A stretch of DNA of 5,364 nucleotides. It comes from Lysobacterales bacterium CG02_land_8_20_14_3_00_62_12. Its GTDB lineage: Bacteria > Pseudomonadota > Gammaproteobacteria > Xanthomonadales > Ahniellaceae. Under the pieces are notes generated by a model. The model was not told the DNA's origin and made no database searches. It worked only from the letters and a program-made list of their open reading frames with translations. A program made the translations under genes and the position numbers. Below are positions 1 through 5,364 of this stretch, in pieces. Numbering within the stretch: position 1 is the stretch's first letter; the number at the start of each line of letters is the position of its first letter. The stretch spans positions 1 to 5,364 of the forward strand of contig PEUI01000058.1 of assembly GCA_002785585.1 (NCBI GenBank). The letters are read 5' to 3'.

Positions 1-26
1 GGGTGGATAAGCGCAGCGCATCCACC
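1..26. repeat. REP-like palindromic repeat, cut by window edge
   Basis: The first bases form an imperfect palindrome: GGTGGAT at 2-8 pairs with ATCCACC at 20-26, around an 11-base loop that is itself GCGC-rich (GCGCAGCGC at 11-19). The layout, a G-rich arm, an AAGCGCAGCGC centre and a C-rich arm, is like the extragenic REP elements with a GTAG head that RAYT-type transposases spread in gammaproteobacteria. The expected head would lie just before base 1 and cannot be seen. It sits between an unseen upstream gene and natA, and its RNA hairpin could also end or stabilise the upstream transcript. The palindrome is seen directly; REP membership is inferred from resemblance. Confidence 0.5.
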
Positions 27-58
27 ATGCATCGAAGTGCTCTAGCAGTGAGATCGAA

Positions 59-793
59 ATGATTGAAGTCAGCCATTTGCATAAAGCTTTCGGCAGCGTT
101 CTGGCGGTCGATGGCGTCAGCTTTCGTGCCGAGGACGGCCGCATCACCGGCCTGCTCGGCCCAAACGGCGCCGGCAAAACGACCACCTTGCGGATGCTCT
201 ACACGCTGATGAAACCCGACCAGGGCGAAGTGCGGGTGGATGGCTTCGATGCCGCCACCGCCACCGTTGAGGTGCGGCGTCGGTTGGGGGTGTTGCCGGA
301 TGCGCGCGGCCTTTACAAGCGGCTGACGGCGCGCGAGAACATCCGCTATTTCGCCGATTTGCAAGGCGTCGATCCGGCACTGTGTGCGGCCCGCGAGCAG
401 CGGCTGATCGACGCGCTCGGCATGGCCGACATCATCGACCGCCACACCGAAGGCTTCTCGCAGGGGCAGCGCGTGAAGACGGCGATCGCCCGTGCGCTGA
501 TCCACGATCCACGCAATGTGATCCTGGACGAGCCGACCAACGGCCTCGACGTGATGGCCACGCGGGCGATGCGCGGGTTCCTCCGGCAACTGCGCGACGA
601 AGGCCGTTGCGTGCTGTTCTCCAGCCACATCATGCAGGAGGTGGCGGCGCTCTGCGATCACATCGTGGTGATCGCCAAGGGCAGGGTGATGGCCGAGGGT
701 TCGCCGGACGCACTACGGGAACGCACCGCCGAGGCAAATCTCGAAGACGCGTTTGTCAAAATCATTGGAAGCGACGAAGGATTTTTCGGATGA
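59..793 (+). CDS. natA: NatA-type ABC transporter ATP-binding protein
   Basis: This is a 244-residue cytoplasmic ATPase subunit of a two-component ABC exporter of the NatA/CcmA type. Visible motifs are Walker A GPNGAGKTT (residues 34-42), signature FSQGQR (133-138) in place of LSGGQ, Walker B VILDE with the catalytic Glu at 158, D-loop NGLD (161-164) and switch His190 in SSHIM. At the usual Q-loop site the protein reads LPDARGLYKRLT, so Asp81 stands where Gln is common. In Bacillus subtilis NatAB exports sodium; here the substrate is unproven. The start at 59 has a weak GAG at 50-52 as a possible ribosome site and gives the usual N-terminus beginning MIEV. The stop overlaps the start of the permease gene (ATGA), so the two are translationally coupled. 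ATPase identity is very secure; the Na+ role is inferred from family. Confidence 0.93.
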   Translation: MIEVSHLHKAFGSVLAVDGVSFRAEDGRITGLLGPNGAGKTTTLRMLYTLMKPDQGEVRVDGFDAATATVEVRRRLGVLPDARGLYKRLTARENIRYFADLQGVDPALCAAREQRLIDALGMADIIDRHTEGFSQGQRVKTAIARALIHDPRNVILDEPTNGLDVMATRAMRGFLRQLRDEGRCVLFSSHIMQEVAALCDHIVVIAKGRVMAEGSPDALRERTAEANLEDAFVKIIGSDEGFFG

Positions 794-1968
794 GACCGCC
801 CTGGCTGACGATTTTCCTGAAAGAAGTGCGCGAAAACCTGCGCGACCGCAAGACGGTGATGAACGCCCTGCTGATCGGCCCGGTGATTGGCCCGGTGCTG
901 ATGGGCTTGCTGTTCTCGGCGATGTTTTCGCGGGAGGCCAAGCGCGCCGAAAAGCCGTTGGAATTGCCGGTGATCGGCGCCGAACAGGCGCCCAATCTGA
1001 TTCACTTTTTGCGGACCCAGAACATCCGCATCAAACCGGCACCGAGCAATGCCGAACGCGCCGTGCGCGAGCAAGACGAAGACGTCGTGCTGCGCCTCGA
1101 TGCGCGCTACGGCGAAAATTGGCGGCAAGGCGATCCAGCGCCGCTGGAGCTGATCTACGATTCTTCGCACCAGGATGCACACAGCGCGCAAGCACGCGTC
1201 GAGGCCGCCATCGCCGCTTACAGCCATGAGGTCGAGGCCCTGCGTTTGTTGGCGCGCGGCATCCACCCGATCGTGGCCAAACCGATCAGCGTCGTTGATC
1301 GCGACCAGGCCAGCCCCGAAGCCAAAGGCGCGGCTGTGTTGATGTTCCTGCCCTATTTTCTGATCTTGGGTGCGTTTATGGGCGGCATGTATCTGGCCAT
1401 CGACACCACCGCTGGCGAGCGCGAACGGCAATCGCTGGAGCCGCTGCTTGCCAATCCAGTGCCACGTTGGAAAATCATGGCCGGCAAGTTGCTGGCCACC
1501 GCCGCTTTTGCGCTGGCATCGCTGTTGCTGACGCTGATCGCGTTCGCCATCGTGATGCCGCTGCTGCCGCTCGACAAACTCGGACTCAAGTTCAATCTCA
1601 ACGCGCTGGTGTTTGCGCAGATGCTCTTGGTGCTGGCGCCGGTGGTGATCCTGGCAGCGTCGATCCAGACCGCCGTCGCTGCGCACTCCCGCAGCTTTCG
1701 CGAGGCACAGAGCTGGCTTGGCATACTCAACATCATTCCAATCATCCCGTCGATGCTGCTGATGGTCATTCCGGTCAAGCCGGCGCTGTGGATGTTCAGC
1801 GTGCCGCTGCTGGCGCAGCAACTGTCGATCATGAAGCTGGTACGCGCGGAGCCGATGGCGGCAACGGAATGGAGCGCCCTGCTGGCCAGCGGTCTGCTGT
1901 TGGCCGGCGTCGTCGCTTTTTTTGCCGCGCGCATCTACAACCGCGAGAGCCTGGCGGTTTCCAGTTGA
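790..1968 (+). CDS. natB: NatB-type ABC transporter permease
   Basis: This is a 392-residue inner-membrane permease, partner of the preceding ATPase. The ATG at 790 overlaps the natA stop by four bases, which fixes the start; an open frame continues further upstream only because it is out of phase with natA. The architecture is that of the NatB (COG1668, ABC2 membrane) family. A cytoplasmic N-terminus LKEVRENLRDRKT (10-22) leads to a first helix at about 24-46. A large extracytoplasmic domain follows (about 47-182). Five more helices lie near 184-205, 232-258, 271-297, 312-340 and 362-382. The cytoplasmic coupling motif AGERERQSLEPLLANPVPRW (208-227) is the clearest family mark. Together with natA it should form an exporter; sodium is the family prototype, but other small ions or lipophilic compounds are possible. 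Confidence 0.9.
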   Translation: MRPPWLTIFLKEVRENLRDRKTVMNALLIGPVIGPVLMGLLFSAMFSREAKRAEKPLELPVIGAEQAPNLIHFLRTQNIRIKPAPSNAERAVREQDEDVVLRLDARYGENWRQGDPAPLELIYDSSHQDAHSAQARVEAAIAAYSHEVEALRLLARGIHPIVAKPISVVDRDQASPEAKGAAVLMFLPYFLILGAFMGGMYLAIDTTAGERERQSLEPLLANPVPRWKIMAGKLLATAAFALASLLLTLIAFAIVMPLLPLDKLGLKFNLNALVFAQMLLVLAPVVILAASIQTAVAAHSRSFREAQSWLGILNIIPIIPSMLLMVIPVKPALWMFSVPLLAQQLSIMKLVRAEPMAATEWSALLASGLLLAGVVAFFAARIYNRESLAVSS

Positions 1969-1971
1969 CAC

Positions 1972-1985
1972 AAGAGGGCGCAAAA
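1972..1985 (+). promoter_or_regulatory. Ribosome binding site before ATG 1986
   Basis: AGAGGG at 1973-1978, seven bases before the ATG at 1986, is a far better ribosome site than anything before the alternative ATG at 2017, where the preceding bases are CGTAGC. This argues that the original start was 1986 and that the frame break just after it is a lesion or an error rather than a normal upstream gap. Confidence 0.5.
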
Positions 1986-2337
1986 ATGAAAAAACAACTT
2001 ACCGTTTGTACGTAGCATGGTTGCCCTGGTGGTTTCGTTTCTGGCGCTGCCTTCAGCAAATTCATTTGCGACTGGGATAAGCCAGGAGCATGTGCACACA
2101 ATGGCGCATCAGGTGATGCCATTCGACATGACAAAGACTCTGCATATTTTCAAGATGACCGAGCAAGGCGGGGTCCAAACTGTGGTTTCGAGAGATCCAG
2201 CTGCGGTCGATCAGATCGCTTTGATACAAATGCACCTCCAACACGAAGCGGAAAAGTTCCAGAGCGGGGACTATGCTGATCCGGCCACGCTGCATGGCGC
2301 CAACATGCCAGGCCTGAAAGCAATTAAAGAGGGATCC
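1986..2337 (+). pseudogene. Truncated, frameshifted gene for a small secreted protein
   Basis: An ATG at 1986 follows a good ribosome site (AGAGGG, 1973-1978) 17 bases after natB, but its frame stops after nine codons (MKKQLTVCT). The +1 frame, open from 1990, continues through a hydrophobic stretch MVALVVSFLALPSANSFA, from 2017, that looks like a Sec signal core with an AxA-like cleavage site. Removing one A from the A6 run at 1989-1994 joins both parts into a classic signal peptide beginning MKNNLPFVRS. The mature part carries MPFDMTKTLHIF, TEQGGVQ and HGANMPGL. From memory these recall a family of small periplasmic proteins of unknown role, sometimes labelled aspartate carbamoyltransferase without support. 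The similarity ends near KEG (codons to 2334). The usual C-terminal third is missing and toxin-gene sequence follows. Base composition (about 51% GC by hand count over 2041-2280) is below that of natAB. Family assignment is tentative; the truncation is well supported. Confidence 0.5.
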
Positions 2338-2339
2338 GG

Positions 2340-2564
2340 GTGCGGCGCTTCGTCAACATGGTCGTGGTCGCACAACGCAAGTTGCGACAGCTGCAGATTG
2401 CTGTTTGCCTGGCTGACCTGCAGGTGCCGCCTAGCAATCGACACGAAGCGCTGCACGGCGACCGCGCCGGTCAGCACAGCCTTCGCATCAATGACCAATG
2501 GCGGCTTTGTTTTCGCTGGACCGCAGCGGGTGCCGAAGCCGTTGAAATTGTCGATTACCACTGA
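2340..2564 (+). pseudogene. higB: N-terminally truncated HigB/GraT-family toxin (RelE/ParE superfamily)
   Basis: This frame encodes about 74 residues: RRFVNMVVVAQRKL, then VPPSNRHEALHGDRAGQHSL, RINDQWRLCFRW and the terminal EIVDYH. These are the hallmarks of HigB/GraT ribosome-dependent mRNA endonucleases; in Proteus HigB the C-terminal Asp-Tyr-His are active-site residues. Full-length members are about 92 residues and begin MIxSFxCKDTEALF. Here that first strand and helix, about 18-20 residues, are absent: the frame is closed upstream by TAA at 2325-2327, and similarity begins at Arg codon 2337. The GTG at 2340 could serve as a start, with AGAGGG at 2328-2333 as a fortuitous ribosome site, so a shortened product may be made. 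It probably folds poorly and lacks toxicity, but that is inference. Its stop lies eight bases before the likely antitoxin start, the normal toxin-first higBA order. Confidence 0.75.
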
Positions 2565-2572
2565 GGATGACA

Positions 2573-2926
2573 ATGAAAAAGTTGAAACCGGTCAGCCCAG
2601 GAGAATTATTGCTGGAGGAGTTTTTGAAGCCGATGGCGATCAGCCGCTACCGACTGGCCAAGGAAATCGAGGTTCCCGCACAGCGCATCGGCGATATCGT
2701 TGCCGGCAAACGGGGTGTCAGCGCGGATACGGATTTGCGTCTCTGTCGCTTCTTCGGTTTGTCCAATGGCTATTGGTTACGTGCCCAGGCAGCGCATGAC
2801 AGCGAACTCGCGGAGCGTGCGCTGGGCGCGCAGCTGCAACGGATCCGACCCTGGTCGGCGCGACCAGCACCGCTCGCTCCGAGACCAAAAAATACTTCGT
2901 TGCTGCGACTGAATCGGCACGACTGA
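2573..2926 (+). CDS. higA: HigA-family antitoxin, XRE-type helix-turn-helix protein
   Basis: This 117-residue cytoplasmic DNA-binding antitoxin normally neutralises HigB and represses the higBA promoter. The N-terminal PVSPGELLLEEFLKPM (6-21) is the standard HigA opening. The helix-turn-helix runs from about 23 to 60 (SRYRLAKEI, VPAQRIGDIVAGKRGVSADT), followed by the conserved LCRFFGLSNGYWLRAQAAHD (57-76). ATG 2573 is preferred because GAGG at 2563-2566 is six bases upstream; the in-frame ATG at 2567 would abut that site. Residues after about IRPW (91-94) form a Pro/Arg-rich tail of some 23 residues, longer than I expect for the family; a small 3' frameshift could explain it. With the toxin damaged and the sequence upstream of the toxin lost, this is probably an orphan antitoxin, transcribed by read-through from natAB if at all. 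Confidence 0.9.
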   Translation: MKKLKPVSPGELLLEEFLKPMAISRYRLAKEIEVPAQRIGDIVAGKRGVSADTDLRLCRFFGLSNGYWLRAQAAHDSELAERALGAQLQRIRPWSARPAPLAPRPKNTSLLRLNRHD

Positions 2927-2932
2927 GTGCCG
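2915..2932. terminator. Possible hairpin at the convergent 3' ends of higA and the CoA-transferase gene
   Basis: CGGCAC (2915-2920) and GTGCCG (2927-2932) form a perfect six-pair stem around a six-base loop that contains the higA stop codon. It ends the plus-strand gene and lies just beyond the stop of the minus-strand gene, as a shared bidirectional hairpin would. No U-tract follows on either strand, so a true intrinsic terminator is doubtful; it may only protect 3' ends. Confidence 0.3.
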
Positions 2933-2952
2933 CAAATCGCCCTCAACGCCGA

Positions 2953-5091
2953 TCAATCAGGCGGCAAAAAACCCGCCACCATGCGTGCCAGCAAGCGGTC
3001 TTTGAAACGCGCTGGCGCGGCCAGACCAAGGCGTTGCAGACGCGCATTCTGCGCCGCAGTCGGCGCGCCAGCAGCGAGTGCCTTGAGCATCAGGCCGAGC
3101 TTGCCGCGGGCGTTGCTGGTGGCCGCTTTCAATTGGCCCAGGGCGGGCAGCAGGGCGAGTTCTTCGGCGTTGAAATCGGATCCAAACGGATAGCGCGGAA
3201 AACGCTCGGGCTGGCCCAATCCCTGGATCGCGGCGAGCAGCGCAGCGGGAGTGTTGCGGCGCCAGTCTTCCGGAAGGGTGAACGCCCGGTCGAGCTTGCC
3301 GGCCGCCTTGGCGGTGGCCACCAGTTCGTCCTGGAAGCGTGCGTCGGTGATCGCCAACAGCCGCTGGATAACGACTTCGTCGCATTGTCCACGCAGGTCG
3401 GCGATGCCGTATTCGGTGATGACGATATCGCGCAGATGGCGCGGGATGGTGGTGTGGCCGTAGTTCCAAACCAGATTGGAGCTGACCCGACCCTGGCGCT
3501 CGCGGACCGAACGCAGCATCAGGATCGAGCGGCCGTTGGGTATGGCGTTTGCCATCGCGACAAAGTTGTATTGGCCACCGACGCCGCTGACCACACGGCC
3601 ATCGGCCAGGCCATCGGAAACGGCGGCACCGCTCAAGGTGTGGATCATGCAGGTATTGAAAAAACGTGCCTGGTGACGCTGGGCAATATCCAGTGCCTCA
3701 GCGCCGCCGTAGAGTTCGTTGACGAAACTGACCCGGGTCATGCCGAGACCATCGAAGTCATCCCCCTGGAGTTGACCGAGCCAGTCGTAGAGGCACTTGG
3801 AGCCGAGATAGAAAGCGCCATGCAGATAATGTCCGCCGCGTAGTGGACGGCCGGTGATCTGGGCGGCGAGGGCATGACGATGGCCGCCGTCGAGTAGATC
3901 GGCGCCGCTCTGGCTGCCGTCGGCGTAGCGAATCACGCCATCGGCAATCGTGCAGCCAGTGCTCAGCAGGCCAAACTTGACCAACCAGGTCAAGGTCGGT
4001 CGATCCATCGCGGTCGGCACCAATCCCGCTTCGATCAGGCGCTCCAGCGTGTCGGCATCGGCGCTGGCACCGATGCGGCCCTGGTTGAGCAGCGTCTGCA
4101 AGCCGATATCCGAAAACACCTGGCGCCGCAAAATGCCGGCGCGGCGCAGGTGCATAAAGCCATCCATCACCATCTCGCTGGCGCCGTAAAGGCCAAGTGC
4201 AAATGGCGCTTCGCCGCCGCAGTCGCTGATCAGTGGTGGCGCTTCCCGCCCCAATCGCAAGGCCGTGGTGGCTTGACGATAGAACGTGTTCTCCTGCTGG
4301 CGCAGCAACAACGCGGCGACAATCGCATCGGAAAGCGCGCCGATGCCAATTTGCAAGGTGCCGCCGTCTTTGACCAGGGTGGAAGCGTGCAGGCCGATGG
4401 CGTATTCGTGCACCGCCACCGGCTCGCGCGGCAGCGCAAACAGCTGGTGACCGGGCTCATCGACGAGGACATCGGCAAACGTCAGCGGCACGCTGGCGTC
4501 ATTGCCGAGAAACGGCAGATCGGGATGGATCGCGCAGACCAGCAACGGTCGCGGCTTGCCGCGGGCGGCAAAAGCGTCGAGCGCATCGAGGGTGACATCG
4601 GTGTTGCAAGAGAGGCTGAGCCGATCACCGCGACGCGCCACCAGATGCAGCATGACGTTGACGCCAAAGCCCACCAACGCCCGTGCGACATGGGTGTAAT
4701 TGAGGCTGATGTAGTGGCGCTGGGCGGCGCTCGAGTCGAGCCAATTGCCGGATTGAAAATAGAACTCGTGGACTTGGATGCGCGCGCACAAAGTGCCCAG
4801 GTGTTGCGCGCGAACGTAGTCGAGGCGCGGGTAATCGGCGCCGAACTGACGATCCAGAAAGGGCTGGGCGAAGGCCGATTCCAGACCCGGTTTTGGCGTC
4901 GGCGGATCCAGCGACAGCGCGGTGTAGATAGTCAGCGTCAAGCTCGGATCGGCGGTGACCCGTGCGGTCAGCGCATTGATCAGGCGATTGGGTTTGCCCA
5001 GCCCGAGCGGAAAGCCCGCGACGATATTGGGACCGCAAACGGCAACGATGCGGTCGATCGCGGCAGTCAGCGTGCTGAGGGCGTCGGTCAT
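2953..5091 (-). CDS. Acetyl-CoA hydrolase/transferase family protein (long form)
   Basis: This 712-residue predicted cytoplasmic enzyme belongs to the acetyl-CoA hydrolase/CoA-transferase family, which moves CoA between small carboxylic acids or hydrolyses acyl-CoA through a glutamyl-CoA thioester. Motifs in order are GGTLQIGIGALSDAI (243-257) and GASEMVMDG (303-311), whose Glu306 matches by position the catalytic Glu of the family's (S/T)E(M/V)xxDG segment. Then come GVGGQYNFV (503-511), HTTIPR (546-551) and the diagnostic ITEYGIADLRG (558-568). It is much longer than the roughly 430-510 residues of characterised members. Extra length lies between Glu306 and the GVGGQ motif and in a C-terminal tail after about 600. 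The start at 5091 (MTDALS) is chosen because AGGAG lies seven bases upstream at 5099-5103; an upstream in-frame ATG at 5133 would place that site inside the gene. The gene converges on higA and diverges from uppP. The substrate cannot be told. Confidence 0.88.
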   Translation of the reverse strand: MTDALSTLTAAIDRIVAVCGPNIVAGFPLGLGKPNRLINALTARVTADPSLTLTIYTALSLDPPTPKPGLESAFAQPFLDRQFGADYPRLDYVRAQHLGTLCARIQVHEFYFQSGNWLDSSAAQRHYISLNYTHVARALVGFGVNVMLHLVARRGDRLSLSCNTDVTLDALDAFAARGKPRPLLVCAIHPDLPFLGNDASVPLTFADVLVDEPGHQLFALPREPVAVHEYAIGLHASTLVKDGGTLQIGIGALSDAIVAALLLRQQENTFYRQATTALRLGREAPPLISDCGGEAPFALGLYGASEMVMDGFMHLRRAGILRRQVFSDIGLQTLLNQGRIGASADADTLERLIEAGLVPTAMDRPTLTWLVKFGLLSTGCTIADGVIRYADGSQSGADLLDGGHRHALAAQITGRPLRGGHYLHGAFYLGSKCLYDWLGQLQGDDFDGLGMTRVSFVNELYGGAEALDIAQRHQARFFNTCMIHTLSGAAVSDGLADGRVVSGVGGQYNFVAMANAIPNGRSILMLRSVRERQGRVSSNLVWNYGHTTIPRHLRDIVITEYGIADLRGQCDEVVIQRLLAITDARFQDELVATAKAAGKLDRAFTLPEDWRRNTPAALLAAIQGLGQPERFPRYPFGSDFNAEELALLPALGQLKAATSNARGKLGLMLKALAAGAPTAAQNARLQRLGLAAPARFKDRLLARMVAGFLPPD

Positions 5092-5195
5092 GACTTCACT
5101 CCTGGTGAAAAAAAGCAAACGGATCGGAAGCAAGCGCTACTTGGCTACCCTACAATGCGCGGCTCCGATGGATCGACTTTGCGAGCAGGACAAGT
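5092..5195. promoter_or_regulatory. Divergent intergenic region with candidate uppP promoter
   Basis: This 104-base spacer separates the minus-strand CoA-transferase gene from uppP, so it must hold both promoters unless one is read from afar. On the plus strand TACAAT at 5151-5156 is a good -10 match and would start RNA about 33-35 bases before the uppP ATG. I see no convincing -35 at the usual distance (around 5128-5133). On the minus strand the AGGAG ribosome site is clear, next to an A7 run (T7 on the coding strand), but no clear -10/-35 pair stands out. Confidence 0.4.
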
Positions 5196-5364
5196 ATGGA
5201 ACTGTGGCATGTGATCGTACTGGCGCTGGTGCAGGCCTTGACCGAATTTTTGCCGGTGTCGAGTTCCGGCCATCTGGCGCTGGTGGGATTCTTCTTTGGC
5301 TGGCCCTATCAGGGGCTTACCTTCGACTTGGCGTTGCATTTCGGCACCCTGTCTGCCGTGGTCA
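5196..5364 (+). CDS. uppP: Undecaprenyl-diphosphatase UppP (BacA), 5' part only
   Basis: This is the first 56 codons of an inner-membrane enzyme that removes a phosphate from undecaprenyl diphosphate. The reaction recycles the lipid carrier for peptidoglycan and other envelope polymers, and excess enzyme gives bacitracin resistance. The family block QALTEFLPVSSSGHL (13-27) carries the (E/Q)xxxE motif as Gln13 and Glu17, with His26 at the position of the conserved His30 of E. coli; FDLALHFGTLSAVV (43-56) is the next conserved stretch. The remainder, including the PGxSRSxxT motif, lies beyond the window. The start at 5196 has AGGA at 5187-5190 five bases upstream and gives the usual short N-terminus before the first helix. 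The QxxxE form is the variant with Gln in the first position. Confidence 0.93.
   Translation, partial: MELWHVIVLALVQALTEFLPVSSSGHLALVGFFFGWPYQGLTFDLALHFGTLSAVV

Noticed and set aside
382..789. Upstream extension of the natB frame
   Set aside because: It overlaps natA out of phase, has Arg/Gly-rich shadow composition, and the ATGA overlap at 790-793 gives the proper start.
658..1983. Long minus-strand open frame (441 codons) opposite natB
   Set aside because: It is the antisense of a confidently recognised permease gene. Its product is rich in Gln, His and Arg with no domain, as expected from a GC-rich codon shadow.
1988..1995. Programmed -1 frameshift at the AAAAAAC heptamer
   Set aside because: The heptamer is present, but the continuing frame requires +1 (or -2), and the heptamer phase is wrong for a simultaneous -1 slip.
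2332..2337. GGATCC at the gene junction as a sign of a cloning chimera
   Set aside because: The same hexamer occurs at least three more times in the window, inside intact genes (near 2841, 3178 and 4904), so its presence at the junction is weak evidence. Read spanning would settle it.
2960..2977. GGCGG-loop-CCGCC as an intrinsic terminator
   Set aside because: It lies inside the last codons of the CoA-transferase gene, has a five-pair stem, and the A6 run is in the loop rather than following the stem.
2927..3193. Small plus-strand frame of 88 codons after higA
   Set aside because: It lies antisense to the end of the CoA-transferase gene, with low-complexity Arg/Ala content and no family resemblance.
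3034..3843. Plus-strand frame of 269 codons
   Set aside because: It is antisense to the central and C-terminal parts of the CoA-transferase, including its diagnostic TEYGIADLRG motif.
5141..5156. TTGGCT at 5141-5146 as the -35 of the TACAAT box
   Set aside because: Only four bases separate the two, far from the 16-18 needed.
4150..5214. Plus-strand open frame (354 codons) opposite the CoA-transferase gene
   Set aside because: It lies antisense to well-conserved motifs, lacks recognisable domains, and runs across the divergent spacer into uppP.

Overview
The window reads as a piece of a GC-rich gammaproteobacterial chromosome. The style of the NatA and NatB proteins, the QxxxE form of UppP and the long CoA-transferase clade resemble, from memory, Xanthomonadales (Lysobacterales) such as Rhodanobacteraceae or Xanthomonadaceae. 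That placement is an inference and was not tested by any search.

Left part (1-1968): a REP-like palindrome at the extreme left edge is followed by a tight two-gene operon, with an ATGA overlap, for a NatA/NatB-type ABC exporter (ATPase plus six-helix permease). Middle part (about 1969-2926): a short, less GC-rich, visibly damaged stretch. It holds the 5' part of a gene for a small secreted protein, whose signal peptide is broken by an apparent one-base frameshift at an A6 run. This gene fuses abruptly, around 2331-2340, to the 3' three-quarters of a HigB/GraT-type toxin gene, followed by an apparently intact HigA-type antitoxin gene. The simplest reading is a deletion that removed the end of the secreted-protein gene, the presumed higBA promoter/operator and the toxin N-terminus, leaving an antitoxin without a normal partner.

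Right part (2953-5364): a long acetyl-CoA hydrolase/transferase-family gene runs on the minus strand, converging on higA with only 26 bases between the stops. A 104-base divergent spacer then leads to the start of uppP (undecaprenyl-diphosphatase) on the plus strand, cut by the window end.

Most of the window is ordinary housekeeping and metabolic DNA. I see no new defence or mobile system. The part worth a second look is the toxin-antitoxin scar at 1986-2926.
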